A DNA stretch of 64,000 nt from Calliopsis andreniformis (Eukaryota; Arthropoda; Insecta; Hymenoptera; Andrenidae): positions 5,146,001-5,210,000 of the forward strand of contig NW_027480438.1 of NCBI RefSeq assembly GCF_051401765.1, given 5' to 3'. The first letter of the stretch is position 1. Each line of letters starts with the position of its first letter. Below are positions 52,244 to 62,138 of this stretch, one piece after another. The notes under the pieces were generated by a model, which made no database searches, had not been told where the DNA came from, and was given only the letters and a program-made list of their open reading frames with translations. Position numbers and translations under genes: made by a program.

Positions 52244-55200
52244 ATCCTCAATACTCAATCCTCAATCCTCAATCCTCAATCCCCAATCCTCAATCTTCAA
52301 TCCTCAACACTCAATCCTCAAGCCTCAATGCTCAATCCTCAATCTTCAATCCTGAATACTCAATCTTCAATCCTCAACCCTCAATCCGCAAACCTCAATC
52401 CTCAATACTCAATCTTCAATCCTCAATTATCTGTCATGAATACTCAATCTTCATAACTCAATCCTCAATCCTCAATCATCAATCCTCAATCCTCAGTCCT
52501 CAACCCTCAATCCTCATTCCTCAAACCTCAATCCTCAACCCTCAGTCCTCATCCTCAATTCTCAATTATCAATCCTCAATCCTCAAACCTCAATCCTCAA
52601 CCCTCAGCCATCATCCCCAGTCCTCAATCCTCGTTCCTCAATCCTCAATCCTCAATCCTCAATCCTCAATAGTCAATCTCCAATCCTAGATCCTCAATCC
52701 CCAATCCTCAATCCTTAATCCTCAATCTTCAATCCTCAATCCTCAATTCTCAATCCTCAATACTCAATCCTCAATCCTCAATCCTCAATCCCCAATCCTC
52801 AATCTTCAATCCTCAACACTCAATCCTCAAGCCTCAATGCTCAATCTTCAATCTTCAACCCTGAATACTCAATCTTCAATCCTCAATACTCAATCTTCAA
52901 TCCTCACCCTCAATCCTCAATCCTCAATCCTCAATACTCAATCTTCAATCCTCAATCCTCAATCCTCAATCCGCAATCCTCAATCCTCAGTCATCAATCT
53001 TCAATCCTCAATACTGAATCTTCAGTCCTCAATCCTCAATCCTCAATCGTCAGTCCTCATTCTTCAATCCTCAATCCTCAATCCTCAATCCTCAATCCTC
53101 AGTCATCAACCCTCAATCCTCAATACTCAATCGTCAATACTCAATCGTCAATCCTCGGTCCTCAATTCTCAATCCTCAATCCTCGTTCCTCAAACCTCAA
53201 TCCTCAACCCTCAGTCCTCATAATCAATCCTCAATCCTCAATCCTCAAACCTCAATCCTCATTCTTCAATCCTCAATCCTCAATACTCAACCATCAGTCC
53301 TCAATTCTCAATACTCAATTCTCAATACTCATTAGAATATCCTGAATTCTCAGTATTCAATACTCAAACCTCAATCCTCAACCCTCAGCCGTCATCCTCC
53401 ATCCTCAATCCTCAATCCTCAATCCTCAATCTTCAATCCTCAATACTCAATATTCAATTTTCAATCGTCAATCCTCAATCCTCAATCCTCAATCCACAGT
53501 CATCAATCCTCAATCTTCAATAATCAATCGTCAATCCGCAGTCCTTAATCCTCAATCCTCAATCCTCGTTCCTCAAACCTCAATCCTCAACCCTCAGCCA
53601 TCATCCTCAATCCTCAATCCTCGTTCCTCACTCCTCAATCCTCAATCCTCAATCCTCAATCCTCAATAGCCAATCTCCAATCCTAGATCCTCAATCCCCA
53701 ATCCTCAATCCTTAATCCTCAATCTTCAATCCTCAATCCTCAATTCTCAATCCTCAATACTCAATCCTCAATCCTCAATCTTCAATCCTCAATCCTCAAT
53801 CCTCAATTGTAAACCCTCATTCTTCAATCCTCAATACCCAATCCTCAATCCTCAATCCTCAATCCTGCATCCTCAATTCTCAATCCCCAATCCTCAGTCC
53901 TCAGTCCTCAAACCTCAACCCTCAACCCTCAGCCCTCATCCTCAATCCTCAATCCTAAATCCTCAATCATCAATCTTCAATCCTCAATACTCAGTCTTCA
54001 ATCCTCAATCCTCAATCTTCAATCCTGAATACTCAATCTTCAATCCTCAATACTCAATCTTCAATCCTCAACCCTCAATCCAAATCCACAATCCTCAATC
54101 CTCAATCATCAACATTCAATCCTCAATACTCAGTCTTCAATACTCAATCCTCAATTCTCAATTGTCAACCCTCATTCTTCAATCCTCAATACCCAATCCT
54201 CAATCCTCAATCCTCAATCCTGCATCCCCAATTCTCAATCCTCAATCCTCAGTCCTCAGTCCTCAAACCTCAACCCTCAACCCTCAGCCCTCATCCTCAA
54301 TCCTCAATCCTAAATCCTCAATCATCAATCTTCAATCCTCAATACTCAGTCTTCAATCCTCAATCCTCAAACCTCAATCCTCAATCCTCAATCCTCAGTC
54401 ATCAATCTTCAATCCTCAATACTGAATCTTCAGTCCTCAATCCTCAATCCTCAATCGTCAGTCCTCATTCTTCAATCCTCAATCCTCAATCCTCAATCCT
54501 CAATCCTCAGTCATCAACCCTCAATCCTCAATACTCAATCGTCAATACTCAATCGTCAATCCTCGGTCCTCAATTCTCAATCCTCAATCCTCGTTCCTCA
54601 AACCTCAATCCTCAACCCTCAGTCCTCATAATCAATCCTCAATCCTCAATCCTCAAACCTCAATCCTCATTCTTCAATCCTCAATCCTCAATACTCAACC
54701 ATCAGTCCTCAATTCTCAATACTCAATTCTCAATACTCATTAGAATATCCTGAATTCTCAGTATTCAATACTCAAACCTCAATCCTCAACCCTCAGCCGT
54801 CATCCTCCATCCTCAATCCTCAATCCTCAATCCTCAATCTTCAATCCTCAATACTCAATATTCAATTTTCAATCGTCAATCCTCAATCCTCAATCCTCAA
54901 TCCACAGTCATCAATCCTCAATCTTCAATAATCAATCGTCAATCCGCAGTCCTTAATCCTCAATCCTCAATCCTCGTTCCTCAAACCTCAATCCTCAACC
55001 CTCAGCCATCATCCTCAATCCTCAATCCTCGTTCCTCACTCCTCAATCCTCAATCCTCAATCCTCAATCCTCAATAGCCAATCTCCAATCCTAGATCCTC
55101 AATCCCCAATCCTCAATCCTTAATCCTCAATCTTCAATCCTCAATCCTCAATTCTCAATCCTCAATACTCAATCCTCAATCCTCAATCTTCAATCCTCAA

Positions 55201-58200
55201 TCCTCAATCCTCAATTGTAAACCCTCATTCTTCAATCCTCAATACCCAATCCTCAATCCTCAATCCTCAATCCTGCATCCTCAATTCTCAATCCTCAATC
55301 CTCAGTCCTCAGTCCTCAAACCTCAACCCTCAACCCTCAGCCCTCATCCTCAATCCTCAATCTTAAATCCTCAATCATCAATCTTCAATCCTCAATACTC
55401 AGTCTTCAATCCTCAATCCTCAATCTTCAATCCTGAATACTCAATCTTCAATCCTCAATACTCAATCTTCAATCCTCAACCCTCAATCCAAATCCACAAT
55501 CCTCAATCCTCAATCATCAACATTCAATCCTCAATACTCAGTCTTCAATACTCAATCCTCAATTCTCAATTGTCAACCCTCATTCTTCAATCCTCAATAC
55601 CCAATCCTCAATCCTCAATCCTCAATCCTGCATCCCCAATTCTCAATCCTCAATCCTCAGTCCTCAGTCCTCAAACCTCAACCCTCAACCCTCAGCCCTC
55701 ATCCTCAATCCTCAATCCTAAATCCTCAATCATCAATCTTCAATCCTCAATACTCAGTCTTCAATCCTCAATCCTCAAACCTCAATCCTCAATCCTCAAT
55801 CCTCAATCATCAATCCTCAATCTTCAATACTCAATCCTCAGTCCTCGATCCTCAATCCTCAATACTCAATCTTCAATCCTCAATCCTCAATCCTCAATCC
55901 TCAATCCTCATTCCTCAGTCATCAATCCTCAATCCTCAATTCTCAATCGTAAATACTCAATCGTCTATCCTCAGTCCTCAATTCTCAATCCTCAATCCTC
56001 GTCCCTCAAACCTCAATCCTCAACCCTCAGTCCTCATACTCAATTCTCAATCCTCAATCCTCAAACCTCAATCCTCATTATTCAATCCTCAATCCTCAAT
56101 ACTCAACCATCAATCCTCAATTCTCAATACTCAATTCTCAATACTCAATAGAATATCCTGAATTCTCAGTATTCAATACTCAAACCTCAATCCTCAACCC
56201 ACAGCCCTTATCCTCCATCCTCAATCCTCAGTCCTCAATCCTCAATCTTCAATCCCCAATACTCAATATTCAATTTTCAGTCCTCAATCCTCAATCCTCA
56301 ATCCTCAATCTTCAATCCTGAATACTCCATCTTCAATCCTAAATGCTCAATCTTCAATCCTCAACCCTCAATCCTCAATCATCAACCTTCAATCCTCAAT
56401 ACTCAATCTTCAGTCCTCAATCCTCAATCCTCAATCGTCAATCCTCATACTTCAATCCTCAATACCCAATTATCAATCGTCAATCCTCAATCCTCCATCC
56501 TCAATTCTCAATCCTCAATCCTCAGTCCTCAGTCCTCAAACCTCAATCCTCAACCCTCAGCCCACATCCTCAATCCTCAATCATAAATCCTCAATCATCA
56601 ATCCTCAATACTCAGTCATCAATCCTCAATCCTCAATACTCAATCGTCAATACTCAATCGTCAATCCTCAGTCCTCAATTCTCAATCCTCAATCCTCGTC
56701 CCTCAAACCTCAATCCTCAACCGTCAGTCCTCGTCCTCAATCCTCAACTATCAATCCTCAATCCTCAATATTCAATCATCAATACTCAATCTTCGATCGT
56801 CAATCCTCAACCCTCAATCCTCAATCCTCAAACCTCAATCCTCAGTCCTCAAACTTCAATCCTGAATCCTCAATCCTCAATCCACAATCCTCAATCCTCA
56901 ATCGTCAGTCTTAAATCCTCAATACTCAATCTGCAAACCTCAGTCCTCAATCCTCAATCCTCAATCCTCATTCTTCAATCCTCAATACCCAATCCTCAAT
57001 CATCAACTCTCAATCCTCAATCCTCAATTCTCAATCCTCACTCCTCAGTCCTCAGTCCTCAAACCTCAATCCTCAACCCTCAGCCATCATCCTCAATCCT
57101 CAATCCTCTTTCCTCAATCCTCAATCCTCAATCCCCAGACCTCAATAATCAATCTCCAATCCTAGATCCTCAATCCTCAATCCTCAATCCTTAATCCTCA
57201 ATCTTCAATCCTCAATCCTCAGTACTCTATCCTCAATACTCAATCCTCAAACCTCAATCCTCAATCCCCAATCCTCAATCATAAATCCTCAATCTTCAAT
57301 ATTCAATCCTCAATCCTCAATCCTCAATCCTCAATACTCAATCTTCAATCCTCAATCCTCAATCGTCTATCCTCAATCCTCAATCCTCAGTCACCAATCC
57401 TCAATCTTCAATACACAATCGTCAATCCGCAGTCCTCAATGCTCAGTCCTCAATCCTCGTTCCTCAAACCTCAATCCTCAACCCTCAGCCCTCATCTTCC
57501 ATCATCAATCCTCAATCCTCAAACCTCAATCTTCAATCCTCAATACTCAATCTTCCATTCTCAATTCTTAATCCTCAATCCTCAATCCCCAATCCTCAAT
57601 CTTCAATCCTCAATCCTCAATCCTCAATCCACAATCCTCAATCCTCAATCATCAATACTCAATCTTCAATCCTCAATCCTCAATCCTCAATCCTCAATCC
57701 TCAATCGTCAGTCATGAATACTCAATCTTCATAACTCAATCCTCAATCCTCAATCCTCAATCCTCAGTCCTCAATCATCAATCCTCATTCCTCAAACCTC
57801 AATCCTCAACCCTCAGCCCACATCCTCAATTCTGAATTCTCAATCCTCAATCCTTAATCTTCAATCCTCAACCCTCAGTCCTCAATCCTCAATCATAAGT
57901 CCTCATTCATCAATCTTCAATCTTCAATACTCAGTCTTCAATCCTCAATCCACAATCCTCAATCTTCAATCCTGAATACTCAATCTTCAATCCTCAACCC
58001 TCAATCCAAATCCACAATCCTCAATCCTCAATCATCCACATTCAATCCTCAATACTCAATCTTCAATCCTCAATCCTCAATCCTCAATTGTCAACCCTCA
58101 TTCTTCAATCCTCAATACCCAATCCTCAATCCTCAATCCTCAATCCTGCATCCTCAATTCTCAATCCTCAATCCTCAGTCCTCAGTCCTCAAACCTCAAC

Positions 58201-61200
58201 CCTCAACCCTCAGCCCTCATCCTCAATCCTCAGTCCTAAATCCTCAATCATCAATCTTCAATCCTCAATACTCAGTCTTCAATCCTCAATCCTCAATCCT
58301 CAGTCATCAATCCTCAATCCTCAATACTCAATCGTCAATCCTCAATCATCAGTCATGTATACTCAATCTTCATAACTCAATCCTCAATCCTCGATCCTCA
58401 ATCCTCAGTCCTCAATCATCAATCCTCATTCCTCAAACCTCAATCCCCAACCCTCAGTCCACATCCTCAATTCTCAATCCTCAATCCTCAATCCTCAATC
58501 TTCAATCCTCAACCCTCAATCCTCAATCCACAATCCTCAATCCTCAATCATCAATCTTCAATCCTCAATACTCAATCTTCAGTCCTCAATCCTCAATCCT
58601 CAATACTCAATCTTCAATCCTCAATCCTCAATCCTCAATCCTCAATCCTCAGTCCTCAGTCATCAATCCTCAATCCTCAATTCTCAATCGTCAATACTCA
58701 ATCGTCTATCCTCAGTCCTCAATTCTCAATCCTCAATCCTCGTCCCTCAAACCTCAATCCTCAACCCTCAGTCCTCATACTCAATTCTCAATCCTCAATC
58801 CTCAAACCTCAATCCTCATTATTCAATCCTCAATCCTCAATACTCAACCATCAATCCTCAATTCTCAATACTCAATTCTCAATACTCAATAGAATATCCT
58901 GAATTCTCAGTATTCAATACTCAAACCTCAATCCTCAACCCACAGCCCTTATCCTCCATCCTCAATCCTCAGTCCTCAATCCTCAATCTTCAATCCCCAA
59001 TACTCAATATTCAATTTTCAGTCCTCAATCCTCAATCCTCAATCCTCAATATTCAATCCTGAATACTCCATCTTCAATCCTAAATGCTCAATCTTCAATC
59101 CTCAACCCTCAATCCTCAATCATCAACCTTCAATCCTCAATACTCAATCTTCAGTCCTCAATCCTCAATCCTCAATCGTCAATCCTCATACTTCAATCCT
59201 CAATACCCAATTATCAATCGTCAATCCTCAATCCTCCATCCTCAATTCTCAATCCTCAATCCTCAGTCCTCAGTCCTCAAACCTCAATCCTCAACCCTCA
59301 GCCCACATCCTCAATCCTCAATCATAAATCCTCAATCATCAATCCTCAATACTCAGTCATCAATCCTCAATCCTCAATACTCAATCGTCAATACTCAATC
59401 GTCAATCCTCAGTCCTCAATTCTCAATCCTCAATCCTCGTCCCTCAAACCTCAATCCTCAACCGTCAGTCCTCGTCCTCAATCCTCAACTATCAATCCTC
59501 AATCCTCAATATTCAATCATCAATACTCAATCTTCGATCGTCAATCCTCAACCCTCAATCCTCAATCCTCAAACCTCAATCCTCAGTCCTCAAACTTCAA
59601 TCCTGAATCCTCAATCCTCAATCCACAATCCTCAATCCTCAATCGTCAGTCTTAAATCCTCAATACTCAATCTGCAAACCTCAGTCCTCAATCCACAATC
59701 CTCAATCCTCATTCTTCAATCCTCAATACCCAATCCTCAATCATCAACTCTCAATCCACAATCCTCAATTCTCAATCCTCAATCCTCAGTCCTCAGTCCT
59801 CAATAGTCAATCTCCAATCCTAGATCCTCAATCCCCAATCCTCAATCCTTAATCCTCAATCTTCAATCCTCAATCCTCAGTTCTCTATCCTCAATACTCA
59901 ATCCTCAAACCTCAATCCTCAATCCCCAATCCTCAATCATAAATCCTCAATCTTCAATATTCAATCCTCAATCCTCAATCCTCAATCCTCAATACTCAAT
60001 CTTCAATCCTCAATCCTCAATCGTCTATCCTCAATCCTCAATCCTCAGTCACCAATCCTCAATCTTCAATACACAATCGTCAATCCGCAGTCCTCAATGC
60101 TCAGTCCTCAATCCTCGTTCCTCAAACCTCAACCCCAACACTCAGCCCTCATCTTCCATCATCAATCCTCAATCCTCAAACCTCAATCTTCAATCCTCAA
60201 TACTCAATCTTCCATTCTCAATTCTTAATCCTCAATCCTCAATCCCCAATCCTCAATCTTCAATCCTCAATCCTCAATCCTCAATCCACAATCCTCAATC
60301 CTCAATCATCAATACTCAATCTTCAATCCTCAATCCTCAATCCTCAATCCTCAATCCTCAATCATCAGTCATGAATACTCAATCTTCATAACTCAATCCT
60401 CAATCCTCAATCCTCAATCCTCAGTCCTCAATCATCAATCCTCATTCCTCAAACCTAAATCCTCAACCCTCAGCCCACATCCTCAATTCTGAATTCTCAA
60501 TCCTCAATCCTTAATCTTCAATCCTCAACCCTCAGTCCTCAATCCTCAATCATAAGTCCTCATTCATCAATCTTCAATCTTCAACACTCAGTCTTCAATC
60601 CTCAATCCACAATCCTCAATCTTCAATCCTGAATACTCAATCTTCAATCCTCAACCCTCAATCCAAATCCACAATCCTCAATCCTCAATCATCAACATTC
60701 AATCCTCAATACTCAATCTTCAATCCTCAATCCTCAATCCTCAATTGTCAACCCTCATTCTTCAATCCTCAATACCCAATCCTCAATCCTCAATCCTCAA
60801 TCCTGCATCCTCAATTCTCAATCCTCAATCCTCAGTCCTCAGTCCTCAAACCTCAACCCTCAACCCTCAGCCCTCATCCTCAATCCTCAGTCCTAAATCC
60901 TCAATCATCAACCTTCAATCCTCAATACTCAGTCTTCAATCCTCAATCCTCAATCCTCAGTCATCAATCCTCAATCCTCAATACTCAATCGTCAATCCTC
61001 AATCATCAGTCATGTATACTCAATCTTCACAACTCAATCCTCAATCCTCGATCCTCAATCCTCAGTCCTCAATCATCAATCCTCATTCCTCAAACCTCAA
61101 TCCCCAACCCTCAGTCCACATCCTCAATTCTCAATCCTCAATCCTCAATCCTCAATCTTCAATCCTCAACCCTCAATCCTCAATCCACAATCCTCAATCC

Positions 61201-62138
61201 TCAATCATCAATCTTCAATCCCCAATACTCAATCTTCAGTTCTCAATCCTCAATCCTCAATCGTCAATCCTCATTCTCCAATCCTCAATCCTCAATCCTC
61301 AATCCTCAATCCTCAGTCATCAATACTCAATCGTCAATACTCAATCGTCAATCCTCGGTTCTCAATTCTCAATCCTCAATCCTCGTTCCTCAAACCTCAA
61401 TCCTCAACCCTCAGTCCTCATAATCAATCCTCAATCCTCAATCCTCAAACCTCAATCCTCATTCTTCAATCCTCAATCCTCAATCTTCAACCATCAGTCC
61501 TCAATTCTCAATACTCAATTCTCAATACTCAATAGAATATCCTGAATTCTCAGTATTCAATACTCAAACCTCAATCCTCAACCCTCAGCCATCATCCTCA
61601 ATCCTCAATCCTCGTTCCTCGCTCCTCAATCCTCAATCCTCAATCCTCAATCCTCAATAGCCAATCTCCAATCCTAGATACTCAATCCCCAATCCTCAAT
61701 CCTTAATCCTCAATCTTCAATCCCCAACCCTCAGTCCACATCCTCAATTCTCAATCCTCAACCCTCAATCCTCAAGCCTCGATCCTCAATCCTCAATCTT
61801 CAATCCTGAATACTCAATCTTCAATCCTCAATACTCAATCTTCAAACCTCAACCCTCAATCCTCAATCCTCAATTCTCAATACTCAATCTTCAATCCTCA
61901 ATCCTGAATCCTCAATCCGCAATCCTCAATCCTCAGTCATCAATCCTCAATCCTCAATACTCAATCGTCAATCCTCAGTCCTCAATCCTCAATCCACAGT
62001 CATCAATCCTCAATCTTCAATAATCAATCGTCAATCCGCAGTCCTAATCCTCAATCCTCAATCCTCGTTCCTCAAACATCAATCCTCAACCCTCAGCCAT
62101 CATCCTCAATCCTCAATCCTCGTTCCTCACTCCTCAAT
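52243..62138 (+). repeat. Right copy of the largest duplication, with 2.2 kb of extra sequence
   Basis: Composite block: 52243-56237 matches 37656-41490; 56238-58407 has no equivalent at the corresponding point and instead matches 48602-50771 (offset 7,636); 58408-62138 matches 41484-45423 less 209 bp. The extra 2,177 bp enters at a CTCAATCCTCAGTCCTCAAT word common to both neighbours. The 209-bp deletion lies between two CTCAACCCTCAGCC words (44653-44666 and 44862-44875 on the left). Confidence 0.87.
53335..56150 (+). repeat. Two consecutive 1,408-bp higher-order repeat units
   Basis: Marker A begins at 53335, 54743 and 56151, which is 1,408 bp each time, and marker B begins at 53667 and 55075, again 1,408 bp. 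Reading one unit in order (second unit): marker A at 54743; an AATATTCAATTTTC element near 54857; CCACAGTCATC near 54902; CCGCAGTCCTTAATCC near 54945; CTCGTTCCTCACTCC near 55030; marker B at 55075; AATTGTAAACCCTC near 55213; CTGCATCC near 55274; CCAAATCCACAATCC near 55487; AATTGTCAACCCTC near 55568; CTCGATCC near 55847; CTCGTCCCTC near 56000; CATTATTC near 56076; then the next marker A. The two units are not identical between markers. For example, the first carries GTCATCAATCTTC and CTCGGTCC where the second carries CTCGATCC and AATCGTAAATAC, so 1,408 bp is a shared length with partly different content. Confidence 0.85.

Larger units (their letters stand above)
1128..61024 (+). other. Marker C family: GTCATG(A/T)ATACTC element
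   Basis: Position of the CATG: 1128, 2998, 5253, 7123, 10879, 15027, 19518, 21952, 26765, 26891, 27338, 30004, 31153, 34687, 37848, 43446, 44087, 45934, 46575 (here CAGG), 50077, 50718, 52435, 57713, 58354, 60370, 61011. Three lineages are visible. TATCTGTCATGAATAC: 1128, 2998, 5253, 7123, 10879, 15027, 30004, 37848, 52435. (A/G)TCAGTCATGAATAC: 21952, 26765, 26891, 27338, 43446, 45934, 50077, 57713, 60370. ATCAGTCATGTATAC: 19518, 31153, 34687, 44087, 46575, 50718, 58354, 61011. Nearly all are followed by CTTCATAACTC, whose TAA ends forward frames. CATG is one of the few self-complementary words in this array. Confidence 0.83.
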
